From contig NZ_CP021434.1 of NCBI RefSeq assembly GCF_002162355.1, positions 3,898,001 through 3,962,000 on the forward strand: a DNA stretch of 64,000 bases, written 5' to 3'. Source of the DNA: Tumebacillus avium. Its GTDB lineage: Bacteria; Bacillota; Bacilli; Tumebacillales; Tumebacillaceae. Below the pieces are notes generated by a model that had not been told where the DNA came from, did no database searches, and saw only the letters and a program-made list of their open reading frames with translations. Below, one piece after another: positions 33,427 to 42,955 of this stretch; the stretch's first letter is position 1, and each line of letters begins with the position of its first letter. Both the position numbers and the translations under genes were made by a program.

Positions 33427-34122
33427 ATGGCAATGCAAGTGATCCCCGCTGAACAGCGGTATCATTCGAAAATTGATTGGCTGGAAAGCTATTGGCATTT
33501 TTCGTTTGACCATTATTATGATCCGAACAACATGAACTTTGGAAATCTGCGCGTTTTTAATGAAGACTGGATTCAGCCCAATACGGGCTTTGGCAAGCAC
33601 CCGCACCGCGATATGGAGATCGTGACTTTTGTCGTGTCGGGGGAAGTGACGCATGAAGATTCGATGGGGAACAAAGGCGTAATCAAAGCTGGCGAAGTGC
33701 AGCGCATGACAGCCGGCACCGGGGTGTTTCACTCGGAGTACAACAACTCGCCGGACACGGTGGTGCATCTGCTGCAGATGTGGGTGATCCCAAATGCGGC
33801 CGGCCTGACCCCGTCGTGGGAGCAAAAGTCGTTCCGCAACGACGAGCGGAAAAACGTCTGGCTGCCGGTCGTGTCGGGCACGCCAAAAGGGGAAGCGCTG
33901 AGCATTCATCAGGATGTGACGTTTAACGTGGCGTCGCTGGATGCGGGGAATGAACTGGCTATGGAATTGGGCGGCCGTGGGGCGTACCTGTTTGTGATCG
34001 ACGGCACGGTGAAGATGGGCGATCAGACCCTGACCAAAGGCGATCAGGTGAAAATGGTGGAAGAGGATCGTTTGACGCTGGCAGCAGAAGCGGACAGCGA
34101 AATGATTTTGATCGAACTGTAA
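33427..34122 (+). CDS. Pirin family protein (bicupin)
   Basis: 231 residues; ATG is preceded by AGGGAGGAA. The N-terminal cupin has the pirin metal site: FGKHPHRDMEIVTFVVSGEV with two His, GEVQRMTAGTGVFHSEYNNS with the third His and the Glu, then a second cupin at about 150-231. Pirin relatives such as YhhW have quercetin 2,3-dioxygenase activity in vitro; the physiological role is uncertain. Monocistronic, with a terminator shared with the lipoprotein gene. Confidence 0.93.
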   Translation: MAMQVIPAEQRYHSKIDWLESYWHFSFDHYYDPNNMNFGNLRVFNEDWIQPNTGFGKHPHRDMEIVTFVVSGEVTHEDSMGNKGVIKAGEVQRMTAGTGVFHSEYNNSPDTVVHLLQMWVIPNAAGLTPSWEQKSFRNDERKNVWLPVVSGTPKGEALSIHQDVTFNVASLDAGNELAMELGGRGAYLFVIDGTVKMGDQTLTKGDQVKMVEEDRLTLAAEADSEMILIEL

Positions 34123-34140
34123 GAAGATCATGAGAGCAGC

Positions 34141-34179
34141 AAAAAGGAGACCGCACCGTAGTTGTGGAGTCTCCTTTTT
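34141..34179. terminator. Bidirectional intrinsic terminator
   Basis: AAAAAGGAGAC / GTCTCCTTTTT with inner CAC/GTG pairing. Confidence 0.9.
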
Positions 34180-34195
34180 CGTTTCTTCTGTTTGC

Positions 34196-34744
34196 TTATT
34201 CCACGATAGTAATCTGAGCCTTGGTCTCGATGACTTTCGGCGGTTCGGTGTTCATCATGCCGTGGTCCATCGAAGTCAGGTTGACGGTGGCCACGATGTC
34301 GTACGTGCCCGGCTTGATGTCCTGGGGCTGGAGCTTGACGGTGTTCATGATCGTCTGGTTGGGCTTGAGCTCTTTGACACCCATGACTTCGGTGCACATT
34401 TGCGGCTCGCCGTCTTGAACGGGCACAAATTGGCCGCTCGTCGTCGGGATGGAAATGCGCACGCCCGGATCGCAGCCGTTGGTGGTCTGCACGAACAGCG
34501 TCTTGTCGGTCGTGTTGCGGATTTGCGCTTGAACGGTCAGCTCTTCGTTTGGCTTTTGTTTGATTTTGCTGGCTTTGAGCACGATCTCGATGCCATTCGA
34601 CTCGGCTTTATGGAACAAGCCCGGAACTTCGTTTTGCGAAGCGGCCGGTTGGTCGCTTTGACCTGTCGTTGCGTCCTTGGCGCCACAGCCGGTGAATGCA
34701 AACAGCATCGCGCAGCTGAGCAGGACGGTCATCGCTTTTTTCAT
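34196..34744 (-). CDS. Lipoprotein with BsuPI-like beta domain
   Basis: 182 residues. ATG 34744 is chosen (AGGAGGTG upstream). Lipoprotein signal MKKAMTVLLSCAMLFAFTGC with lipobox Cys about 20, a short polar linker (DATTGQSDQPAASQNE), then a beta-sandwich-like domain: LTVQAQIRNTTDKTLFVQTT and KLQPQDIKPGTYDIVATVNL. The pattern resembles the BsuPI (intracellular proteinase inhibitor) domain seen in secreted Bacillota proteins. The domain assignment is moderate; function unknown. Confidence 0.83.
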   Translation of the reverse strand: MKKAMTVLLSCAMLFAFTGCGAKDATTGQSDQPAASQNEVPGLFHKAESNGIEIVLKASKIKQKPNEELTVQAQIRNTTDKTLFVQTTNGCDPGVRISIPTTSGQFVPVQDGEPQMCTEVMGVKELKPNQTIMNTVKLQPQDIKPGTYDIVATVNLTSMDHGMMNTEPPKVIETKAQITIVE

Positions 34745-34824
34745 GGGAAGCACCTCCTGCGTATCTGATGTTGTTGTTTTATATGACGCATGTTGTCTGC
34801 GTGAAGTTTCGTTTGATCTCAATG

Positions 34825-34855
34825 AAAAGGAGCCCTGCTTTTCGTAGCGGGCTCC
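34825..34855 (-). terminator. Intrinsic terminator of the DJ-1/PfpI gene
   Basis: On the minus strand GGAGCCC / GGGCTCC with inner CT/AG pairing and a TTTTC tail. Confidence 0.82.
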
Positions 34856-34897
34856 TGTGTGTAGTATACCACGTCGGGCGTGCGGTATGCGGATGTA

Positions 34898-35425
34898 TTA
34901 TTTGGGTTCGGCCAGCGCGTCGGCGAACGCTTTTGCATACGGAGGCAGGTCGGGCGGACGGCGCGAGGAGATGATGTGGCCGTCGATGACGACCGGTTCG
35001 TCGAGCCAGATCGCGCCTGCGTTTTCCATGTCGTCGCGGATGCCGGGCGTGGAGGTGACTTTCACGCCGCTCAGGATCTTCGCGGAGATCAGCACCCAGC
35101 CGGCATGGCAGATTTGGCCGATCGGCTTTTGCGCTGTGTCCATGTCTTTGACGAGTCGGATCACGTCCGGGTAACGGCGAAGTTTGTCTGGAGACCAGCC
35201 GCCGGGAACGAGGATCGCGTCGTAGTCGGCAGCGCTTACGTCGGCGAACGCGAGGTCCGATTGGATCGGAACGCCGTATTTGCCGGTGTAGGTCTCGTTT
35301 GCGTCAGGACCGACGATATGTACTTCCGCGCCTTCTTCGCGCAGGCGCAGCACAGGATACCAGAGTTCGAGGTCTTCAAATTCGTGCTCGACCAGTTGGA
35401 TGACTTTCTTGCCTTGGAGTCGCAT
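34898..35425 (-). CDS. DJ-1/PfpI family protein
   Basis: 175 residues. ATG 35425 is chosen (GAGGAGGT upstream); longer in-frame sequence overlaps the divergent promoter region. Class-I glutamine-amidotransferase-like fold: KKVIQLVEHEFEDLELWYPV with the conserved acidic residues, DYDAILVPGGWSPDKLRRYP, the nucleophile elbow IGQICHAGWVLISA (Cys-His), and TSTPGIRDDMENAGA. PfpI/YfkM-type members are stress proteins with protease, chaperone or deglycase activities reported; which applies here is unknown. Divergent from the next gene. Confidence 0.92.
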   Translation of the reverse strand: MRLQGKKVIQLVEHEFEDLELWYPVLRLREEGAEVHIVGPDANETYTGKYGVPIQSDLAFADVSAADYDAILVPGGWSPDKLRRYPDVIRLVKDMDTAQKPIGQICHAGWVLISAKILSGVKVTSTPGIRDDMENAGAIWLDEPVVIDGHIISSRRPPDLPPYAKAFADALAEPK

Positions 35426-35540
35426 GGGGTACCTCCTCAGTAGTAGTTGGTTAGTACGAATGTACCACAGATCGCAGGATTTTGCTTGCGGAGGACAGAA
35501 GTACTCCCTGAATTTGCAGGTGAGGAAATGAGGGATTGAG

Positions 35541-36170
35541 ATGGCAGAGATTCGCAACATTTATTGTGTAGGGCGCAATTACCGTTTGCACGCGGCCGAG
35601 CTTGGCAACGATGTGCCGACGTCGCCGTTTTTGTTTTCGAAGCCGACGCATGCGCTTGTCGCGGCGGACGGTGGCGAGATCGTGCTGCCGGCGGGGCAGG
35701 GCGAGATCCATCATGAGCTGGAACTGGTCGTGCATGTCAGCAAACCGTTCGAGCCGGGCATGAAGGTCGATGAGGTGGTGGACTCCTTTTCTCTGGGGCT
35801 GGATCTGACCTTGCGCGATGTGCAGAGCGAGCTGAAGAAAAAAGGGCACCCGTGGCTGCGGGCAAAAGGGTTTAAGAACTCGGCCGTCATGACGGCTGCC
35901 CGTCCGTTCCCAGGTGTGGAAGGGGCGTTGCAGACTCAGTTCAAGATGCTGAAAAACGGCGTGGAAGTCCAGCGCGGCAACATCGGCGATATGGTGTTTG
36001 ACCTGCAGGCCTTGTTTGAGTTTACGGCGGAACACTTCGGCCTCGGCGCAGGCGACCTGATGTTCACCGGCACCCCGGCCGGTGTCGGTCCGCTGGCGGA
36101 TGGCGATGAGTTGGAGATGTATTGGGGCGACGAACGGCTGGGGAGCTGTACGATTCGCTTGCGTTCGTGA
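35541..36170 (+). CDS. Fumarylacetoacetate hydrolase family protein
   Basis: 209 residues. C-terminal FAH-fold enzyme: [45 protein letters not shown] with metal-binding Glu residues, [17 protein letters not shown] with the conserved Asp, then [20 protein letters not shown]. The family cleaves or decarboxylates acylpyruvate-like beta-diketones with Mg2+ or Mn2+ (acylpyruvase, oxaloacetate decarboxylase and related). Exact substrate unknown. Monocistronic. Confidence 0.93.
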   Translation: MAEIRNIYCVGRNYRLHAAELGNDVPTSPFLFSKPTHALVAADGGEIVLPAGQGEIHHELELVVHVSKPFEPGMKVDEVVDSFSLGLDLTLRDVQSELKKKGHPWLRAKGFKNSAVMTAARPFPGVEGALQTQFKMLKNGVEVQRGNIGDMVFDLQALFEFTAEHFGLGAGDLMFTGTPAGVGPLADGDELEMYWGDERLGSCTIRLRS

Positions 36171-36177
36171 GAGTAGG

Positions 36178-36211
36178 ATCCCTTGTGCGCTGCATGCACA
36201 AGGGATTTTTT
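36178..36211 (+). terminator. Intrinsic terminator of the FAH-family gene
   Basis: ATCCCTTGTGC / GCACAAGGGAT with seven-base loop and T-tract. It isolates the lipopeptide cluster from upstream genes. Confidence 0.93.
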
Positions 36212-36279
36212 ATCGGTTTGGTTGTTTTAAGTTACCAAAAATTACAAATACCTCTTCATATAGAATTTATACGAATCAG

Positions 36280-36309
36280 TTGAATTGAGTGTTTCAGAAA
36301 ATGTATAAT
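36280..36309 (+). promoter_or_regulatory. Sigma-A promoter of the lipopeptide-type cluster
   Basis: -35 TTGAAT (36280-36285), 18-base spacer, perfect -10 TATAAT (36304-36309), about 55 bases upstream of the first start codon in an AT-rich spacer. Confidence 0.75.
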
Positions 36310-36363
36310 TATTAGTAAATTGAAATTGATCGTGGCTTGTTTTCCTTGATGGGAGGTCTTGAA

Positions 36364-39300
36364 ATGATTGATCATACATTGGTTGGATTGCTGCAGAAAC
36401 GCGCTGGGGAACAGCCGGAGATGAACGGATATACGTTTTTGACGGAGGACGGCGGGGAAGAACGGGTGAGTTATGCGGCGCTGGATCGCAAGGCGCGGGC
36501 GGTGGCCGCTTGGTTGCAGAACATCGGGGCTGCGGGTGAGCGGGCGCTGCTGTTGTATCCACCGGGGATCGATTATATTGCGGCGTTTTTTGGCTGTTTG
36601 TATGGGGGCGTGCTGGCAGTGCCAGCCTATCCGCCGCGGCAAAACGGCAATTTGGAGCGGCTGCAGGCGGTGGTCAAGGACGCGGATGCCCGCTTTGTTT
36701 TGACCACGTCGGGGATTGCGCCGGCTGTGGAGGAGCGCTTTGCCGGGGTGACCTGTGTGGTGACCGACGGGCTGACTGAGGAATTGGCCGAGCTGTGGAT
36801 CGAACCGGCGCTGGAGCGGGAGACGCTGGCGTTTTTGCAGTATACGTCGGGATCGACGTCTGCACCGAAGGGCGTGATGTTGTCACACGGGAACTTGCTG
36901 CATAATCTCGGGGAGATCGAGCAGCGCTTTGGCACGACAAAAGAGAGCCGGGGCGTGGTCTGGCTGCCTCCTTATCATGATATGGGGCTGATCGGCGGGA
37001 TTTTGAATCCGCTGTATACGGGCTACCCGATGAGCTTGATGGCTCCGGTGTCGTTTATTCAGAAACCGTTGCGCTGGCTGGAGGCGATCTCGAAAACGCG
37101 GGCGACGGTGAGCGGCGGGCCGAATTTTGCGTATGAGCTTTGTTTACAGAAGATTTCGGAAGAACAGCGGGATAGGCTGGATCTGTCCTCTTGGCACAAT
37201 GCGTTTTCGGGAGCAGAGCCGGTGCGGGCGGAGACGTTGGAACGGTTTGCCGCGTTTTTTGGACCGGTTGGGTTTAAGAAGCAAGCGTTTTTCCCGTGCT
37301 ATGGACTGGCGGAAGGGACGCTGTTGGTGGCTGGGGGACGTGTGGATGACGCGCCTGTGGTGCGGACGTTTGCGGCGGAGGAGCTGGAGGAGAACCTGGC
37401 GGTGGAAGCGCCGCTTGGGGAAGGCTCGCGGACGCTGGTCAGCAGCGGGAATGTTGGATTGACCGAGCAGGACGTGTTTGTGGTTGATGGGGAGACGGGA
37501 GCGCGCTGTGCGGACGGTGTGGTTGGCGAGATTTGCGTGCAGGGGTCGAGCGTGGCGCAGGGGTATTGGCAGCGCGATGACTTGACGCAGGCGGCGTTTG
37601 GCGGCGGGGTGCTGCGGACGGGCGATCTGGGGTTTGTGCTTGGGGGAGAGCTGTTTGTCACCGGGCGGCTGAAGGATCTGATCATCATTCGCGGGCGTAA
37701 CTATTATCCGCAGGATGTGGAGTTTGCGGTGCAGGAGAGTCATCTGGCGGTGCGCAATCCGAACGGGGCGGCTTTTTCTGTGGAGGTGCAGGGGGAAGAG
37801 CGCCTTGTGGTGGTGCAGGAGATCGAGCGGGCGCACCGCAAAGGCGACCCAAGCGATGTGATCGCGGCGATCCGGCAGAAGGTGGCGGAAGAGCACCAGT
37901 TGCAGGTGTATGGCGTGGTGCTGATCCGCCCGGCGAGCATCCCGAAGACATCGAGCGGGAAAGTGCAACGGCACCAGTGTAAACAGCGCTTTTTGGCCGG
38001 GACGCTGGAGGTTGTGGCGAATTCGGTGCTGGATGGAGGCCTGACGGCGGGGAATGCTGGCCTGTCGGCGCGTGATCAAGACCATGAGAATGCTCAGGCG
38101 AAGTTTGCCATGGTGGAGACGACGGCTGAGACGGAGGGGCTTACTGGCTCGGGTTTCGACATAAAAGCAATGGCTGAGTCGGCTGAGGCGGAGGGGCTGA
38201 ATGACTCGGGTTTCGATATGAAAGCAATTGTACTGGATCGCGAAGCGGTCTTGGCTTTGCCTGCGGAGGAGCGGTATGGGGCGCTGGAGGCGTTTTTGCT
38301 GGGCGAGGCTCGGAAGGCTGCTCCAGGCTTGGTGGTAATGGCGGAGCAGGCGTTTGGGGCTCTGGGGTTTGATTCGCTGATGGCGGTTGAACTGAAACAC
38401 GCTGTGGAAGAGAAGTTTGGCGTAGAAGTTGAGCTGGGGAGTCTGCTCGAAGGCGAGACGGTGGCCGGACTTGCCAAAAAGGTGCTTCGTCAGGTTGAAA
38501 CGGCGGCAGACCTGAGTCTGGCAGTGCCGGACGCAGTGCCGGCTGTACGGCGGGAGGAGTTTCCGCTGACCTATGGGCAACGGGCGATGTGGTTTTTGCA
38601 ACGCTTGGAGCCGGGGAATGCGGCGTACAACGTGGCACGGGCGGTGCGGATTCGCAGCGCGGTGAACATTGGTGCGCTGCAGGCAGCATTCGAAGGGCTG
38701 GTTGAGCGGCATGCGGTACTGCGCACGGTATGCACGCTGGCGAATGGTGAACCTGTGCAGCGCGTGACAGACAATCGAGGCACGGTGCTGACGGTGCAGG
38801 ACGCCGCTGCATGGAGTGCTGCCGAACTCGCCGAGCAGGTAAGCGAAGCGGCGAACCGCCCGTTCGATCTGGAAAACGGGCCGCTCTTGTGCGTGACGTT
38901 GTTCTCGCAAGGGGCCGACGAGAGCGTGCTGCTGCTGGCGATGCACCACATTGTGGTCGACTTCTGGTCGTTGGAAGTGATGATGGAAGAGCTGTGGACG
39001 ATCTACGAAGCGGCTGTAACAGGCATTCCGCATGGCTTGGAGAAGCCGGTTGCGGAGTTCGCAGATTATGTGAACTGGCAGGAACAACTGCTCGGCAGCC
39101 CGCGCGGCGCGGAACTGTTCTCCTATTGGAAGGAACAGCTATCCGGCGCGGAACCGGTGCTGCAACTGCCGACCGACCATCCGCGTCCGGTGGTGCAGAC
39201 GTATCGCGGCACCTCGCTGCGCTTTGAACTGCCGGAGACGCTGAGCGTTGGGGTCAAGCAACTGGCACAGGAGCAAGGCGTGACCTTGTACACGCTGCTG

Positions 39301-42300
39301 CTGACCGCGTATCAGGTGCTGCTCCACCGCTACAGCGGGCAGGAGGACATCGTGGTTGGCTCGCCGATGGCCGGGCGGAGCAAGGGGCAGTTTGCCAAGA
39401 CGGTCGGCTATTTTGTCAACCCGGTGGCACTGCGAGCGCAGGTATCCGGCGACATGCCATTTGCCGACTTACTGGCGAAAGGCAAAACCACCGTGCTGCA
39501 GGCGCTTGATCATCAAGCGTACCCGTTTGCCCTGCTCGTGGAAAATCTGCAGCCGCAGCGCGACCCGAGCTATTCGCCGCTGTTCCAAGTGATCTTCTCC
39601 CTGCAAAAATCGCACGTGCTCGGCGACAACGGCGTCGCTGCACTGTCAATTGGGCAGGCAGGCGCAAGAGTGAACTCAGGCGGGCTGCTGTTGGAGTCGA
39701 TGGAGATTGCGCAGCAGCACGTCCAGTTCGATCTCGGCCTCGCCGTCGCCGATGTAGACGGGAAGCTGAGCGGGACATTTGAATATAACACCGACCTGTT
39801 CGATGCTGCGACGATCGAGCGCATGGCGGGTCACTTTGCAACACTGCTGGACGGCATCGTCCGCAACGCGGAGCAAAAAGTGTCTCAACTGCCTCTGCTC
39901 TCCGATGCGGAACGCCATCAATTGCTCGTGGAATGGAACGAGACAGAGGCGGAAGTTGCCACCGACCTATGCATCCACCAGCTCTTCGAAGCGCAAGCCG
40001 CGCTGGCTCCGGAGAAAACGGCCGTCGTCTTCGAAGCGGAAAGCATCACCTACGGCGAGCTGAACCGCCGTGCCAACCTCGCCGCACATCACCTGCGCGA
40101 AAAAGGCGTCGGGCCAGAAGTGCTCGTCGGGATCTGCATGGAGCGTTCGCTGGAAATGATGGTCGGCCTGCTCGCGATCCTGAAGGCGGGGGGCGCGTAC
40201 GTTCCGCTTGACCCGACCTACCCGCAGGAGCGTCTGGCGTTTATTTTACAAGACGCGCAAGTCCTCGTGCTGTTGACGCAGGAGCGTTTGCAAGACCGCC
40301 TGCCCAAGCATTCGGCAGAGCTGATTGCACTCGATACCTGGCTTCGCACCGCACACGGCGACGAGTCTAACGTGACAAGCGGCGTCACTTCCTCCAATAC
40401 AGCGTACGCAATCTACACGTCCGGCTCGACTGGCCAGCCCAAAGGCGTTTTGATCGAGCATCGCAACGCTGTGAACTTCTTTGCCGGGATGGACCAGCGC
40501 ATCGGCTGCGCGGTGGATGACACGCTGCTCGCCGTCACGTCGATCTGCTTTGACATCTCGGTGCTGGAGCTGTTCTGGACGCTGGCTCGCGGCGCGAAAG
40601 TTGTGCTGCTGTCCGAAGCGGAAGCGGGAGGCGGTCTGGCACGCGGACAAGGCCAACTGGGCAACGGGATGGACTTCTCCCTGTTCTATTTTGCGAACTA
40701 CGAAGACCACGGCACGGACGACAAATACCGGCTGCTGCTGGACGGGGCGAAATTTGCCGATGCCAACAGGTTCAAGGCGGTCTGGACGCCGGAGCGCCAT
40801 TTCCATCAGTTTGGCGGACTGTTCCCGAGCCCGGCGGTGATGAGTTCGGCGCTGGCGATGGTCACCGAACATGTGGAGCTGCGTGCAGGCAGCGTCGTTT
40901 TGCCGCTGCACCACCCGATCCGCGTGGCGGAAGAGTGGTCGGTCATCGACAACCTGTCCAAAGGGCGGGTATCGCTGTCCTTCGCGTCAGGCTGGCATGC
41001 GGATGACTTCGTGTTGGCTCCGGAGAACTACGGGGCGCGGACGAACGTGATGTTCGACAACATCGAGCTGGTCAAAAAGCTTTGGCGTGGCGAATCGCAC
41101 ACCTTTACTGGCGGCGCAGGCAACGAAGTTGATGTGAAAATCCTCCCGCGCCCGGTGCAGGCGGAACTGCCGGTCTGGATCACCAGCGGCGGGAACAAGG
41201 AAACGTTTATTCGCGCCGGAGAGATCGGGGCGAACGTGTTGACGCACCTGCTCGGACAGACGGTGGAAGAGGTCGAGGAAAAGATTCAACTGTACCGCGA
41301 CGCGCGCGCGAAAAATGGACACGATCCGCAGGCTGGACAGGTGGCATTGATGCTGCACACGTTTGTCGGTGAAAACATCGACGAGGTGCGCGAGAAAGTG
41401 CGTACTCCGTTTACCGAGTATCTGCGCACATCGGTCGGGCTGATTGAGAACCTCGTGCGCGGGCTGAACCTCGACATCAACCTGCAAGACCTGTCGCCGG
41501 AAGATATGGACGGTCTGCTCCAAATGGCGTTCGACCGCTATTTTGACACCGGGTCGCTGTTCGGCACGCCGGAAACGTGCAAGAGGATGACCGACCGTTT
41601 GAAGCAGATCGGGGTGGATGAGATCGCCTGTCTGATCGACTTCGGCGTGGAATACGAAGATGTGATGAAAGGGCTGACCTCGCTGAACGACCTGCGCTCC
41701 GCCTGTCAAGTGCAGGCAGAGGCGCAGAGTGGAGCACAGAGCGGAGACTACTCGATCGCGGCGCAGGCTGCTCTGCACGGCGCGACGATGATGCAGTGCA
41801 CCCCGTCCCTGATGCGCATTTTGACGGCCGACAGCAGCAATGTGGCGAGCCTGCAGGGCTTGCGGAAACTGCTGCTCGGCGGGGAAGCATTGCCGCTCGC
41901 ACAGGCGGATGCGCTTTGCTCGACACTGCCTGCGAAGCTGTTTAACATGTACGGCCCAACCGAAGCGACGGTCTGGGCGACGACCCATGAGGTGCAGGCC
42001 GGCGCGAAGTTGGTGCCGATCGGCAAGCCGTTTGCCAACATGAAGACATACGTGCTGGACGCTGCGCTGCAGCCGGTGCCGGCGGGCTTGCCTGGTGAAT
42101 TGTACATCGGCGGCGCAGGCGTGGCGCGGGGCTATCTGCGCCGCGACGAGCTGACGGCGGAGCGGTTTGTGCCGAACCCGTTTACGGCGGGACGCCTGTA
42201 CCGCACGGGCGATCTGGTGACGTGGTCGAAGGCGGGCGACCTGCTCTTCCTCGGCCGCATCGACCATCAGGTGAAGGTGCGGGGCTTCCGCATCGAGCTC

Positions 42301-42936
42301 GGCGAGATCGAAGCGGCGCTGGAAAAACAGGCCGGAGTGCAGGAGGCGGTCGTCGTCGCCCGAGAAGACGCTTCAGGCGAGAAGATGATTGCGGCGTACG
42401 TCGTGAAAAAGGGGACGGCAGAGCACAGCGCTCAAGATCTCCAAAACGCGCTGGCAGCATTGCTCCCGGCCTACATGGTGCCGTCCTACGTCATGTTCCT
42501 CGACGCCATGCCTTTGACGCCAAACGGCAAAGTCGACCGCAAAGCCTTGCCAAACCCGGTGCAGGATCGGGCGAAGATGCAGAAGGTCTATGTCGCGCCG
42601 CAGTCCCAGATGGAGCAGACCTTGTCGCAGCTCTGGCAGGACGTGCTGCGCATCGACCGCGTTGGCGTGCATGACAACTTTTTTGAACTGGGCGGACATT
42701 CGATCCTCGCGGTGCAGGTGCACGGCAAGATCAAGGAAACACTTGGCGTCGATGTGCCGGTCGTCCAGCTTTTCCAATATCCGACGATTGCGGGCTTAGC
42801 CAAATATCTGAACGAAACGGACAGGGGCGAACAAGACCATGCCCTCGTCCAAAAAGGGCTCGGGCGTGCGGAAAGCCGCCGCGAGTCGTTGAAACAGCGC
42901 AGCGCCGCACGGGCCAAAACGCGGACGCGGCGATAG
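36364..42936 (+). CDS. Lipo-initiation NRPS: FAAL-ACP-C-A(luciferase-like monooxygenase inserted)-PCP
   Basis: 2190 residues. ATG 36364 follows GGGAGGT. Residues 1-575 are a fatty-acyl-AMP ligase (YTSGSTSAPKGVMLSHGNLL, FPCYGLAEGTLLVAGG), which activates a fatty acid. The acyl carrier has GFDSL with Ser about 671. The condensation domain (about 720-1150) has HHIVVDFWS near 861, with Phe in place of Gly. The adenylation domain starts near 1195 (YTSGSTGQPKG about 1351, FDISVLELF about 1396). It is then interrupted at about 1436-1782 by a complete flavin-dependent luciferase-like monooxygenase (MDFSLFYFANYEDHG, WTPERHFHQFGGLFPSPAV, ASGWHADDFVLAPENYG, FGTPETCKRM). The A domain resumes (NMYGPTEATVWATT about 1861). 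A PCP follows (GGHSI, Ser about 2113), then a basic tail. The by-eye specificity code D-I-L-S-L-G-M-V-W-K is close to a known glycine code. Expected product: an acyl-glycyl thioester, possibly alpha-oxidised. Confidence 0.95.
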   Translation: MIDHTLVGLLQKRAGEQPEMNGYTFLTEDGGEERVSYAALDRKARAVAAWLQNIGAAGERALLLYPPGIDYIAAFFGCLYGGVLAVPAYPPRQNGNLERLQAVVKDADARFVLTTSGIAPAVEERFAGVTCVVTDGLTEELAELWIEPALERETLAFLQYTSGSTSAPKGVMLSHGNLLHNLGEIEQRFGTTKESRGVVWLPPYHDMGLIGGILNPLYTGYPMSLMAPVSFIQKPLRWLEAISKTRATVSGGPNFAYELCLQKISEEQRDRLDLSSWHNAFSGAEPVRAETLERFAAFFGPVGFKKQAFFPCYGLAEGTLLVAGGRVDDAPVVRTFAAEELEENLAVEAPLGEGSRTLVSSGNVGLTEQDVFVVDGETGARCADGVVGEICVQGSSVAQGYWQRDDLTQAAFGGGVLRTGDLGFVLGGELFVTGRLKDLIIIRGRNYYPQDVEFAVQESHLAVRNPNGAAFSVEVQGEERLVVVQEIERAHRKGDPSDVIAAIRQKVAEEHQLQVYGVVLIRPASIPKTSSGKVQRHQCKQRFLAGTLEVVANSVLDGGLTAGNAGLSARDQDHENAQAKFAMVETTAETEGLTGSGFDIKAMAESAEAEGLNDSGFDMKAIVLDREAVLALPAEERYGALEAFLLGEARKAAPGLVVMAEQAFGALGFDSLMAVELKHAVEEKFGVEVELGSLLEGETVAGLAKKVLRQVETAADLSLAVPDAVPAVRREEFPLTYGQRAMWFLQRLEPGNAAYNVARAVRIRSAVNIGALQAAFEGLVERHAVLRTVCTLANGEPVQRVTDNRGTVLTVQDAAAWSAAELAEQVSEAANRPFDLENGPLLCVTLFSQGADESVLLLAMHHIVVDFWSLEVMMEELWTIYEAAVTGIPHGLEKPVAEFADYVNWQEQLLGSPRGAELFSYWKEQLSGAEPVLQLPTDHPRPVVQTYRGTSLRFELPETLSVGVKQLAQEQGVTLYTLLLTAYQVLLHRYSGQEDIVVGSPMAGRSKGQFAKTVGYFVNPVALRAQVSGDMPFADLLAKGKTTVLQALDHQAYPFALLVENLQPQRDPSYSPLFQVIFSLQKSHVLGDNGVAALSIGQAGARVNSGGLLLESMEIAQQHVQFDLGLAVADVDGKLSGTFEYNTDLFDAATIERMAGHFATLLDGIVRNAEQKVSQLPLLSDAERHQLLVEWNETEAEVATDLCIHQLFEAQAALAPEKTAVVFEAESITYGELNRRANLAAHHLREKGVGPEVLVGICMERSLEMMVGLLAILKAGGAYVPLDPTYPQERLAFILQDAQVLVLLTQERLQDRLPKHSAELIALDTWLRTAHGDESNVTSGVTSSNTAYAIYTSGSTGQPKGVLIEHRNAVNFFAGMDQRIGCAVDDTLLAVTSICFDISVLELFWTLARGAKVVLLSEAEAGGGLARGQGQLGNGMDFSLFYFANYEDHGTDDKYRLLLDGAKFADANRFKAVWTPERHFHQFGGLFPSPAVMSSALAMVTEHVELRAGSVVLPLHHPIRVAEEWSVIDNLSKGRVSLSFASGWHADDFVLAPENYGARTNVMFDNIELVKKLWRGESHTFTGGAGNEVDVKILPRPVQAELPVWITSGGNKETFIRAGEIGANVLTHLLGQTVEEVEEKIQLYRDARAKNGHDPQAGQVALMLHTFVGENIDEVREKVRTPFTEYLRTSVGLIENLVRGLNLDINLQDLSPEDMDGLLQMAFDRYFDTGSLFGTPETCKRMTDRLKQIGVDEIACLIDFGVEYEDVMKGLTSLNDLRSACQVQAEAQSGAQSGDYSIAAQAALHGATMMQCTPSLMRILTADSSNVASLQGLRKLLLGGEALPLAQADALCSTLPAKLFNMYGPTEATVWATTHEVQAGAKLVPIGKPFANMKTYVLDAALQPVPAGLPGELYIGGAGVARGYLRRDELTAERFVPNPFTAGRLYRTGDLVTWSKAGDLLFLGRIDHQVKVRGFRIELGEIEAALEKQAGVQEAVVVAREDASGEKMIAAYVVKKGTAEHSAQDLQNALAALLPAYMVPSYVMFLDAMPLTPNGKVDRKALPNPVQDRAKMQKVYVAPQSQMEQTLSQLWQDVLRIDRVGVHDNFFELGGHSILAVQVHGKIKETLGVDVPVVQLFQYPTIAGLAKYLNETDRGEQDHALVQKGLGRAESRRESLKQRSAARAKTRTRR
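38125..38229 (+). repeat. Imperfect tandem repeat in the FAAL-ACP linker
   Basis: A 57-bp unit (19 codons) occurs almost twice within the linker before the ACP: AETEGLTGSGFDIKAMAES, then AEAEGLNDSGFDMKAI. It probably arose by slippage and lengthens a flexible linker. Confidence 0.8.
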
Positions 42937-42955
42937 AGAAATGGGAGGCAGCAGG

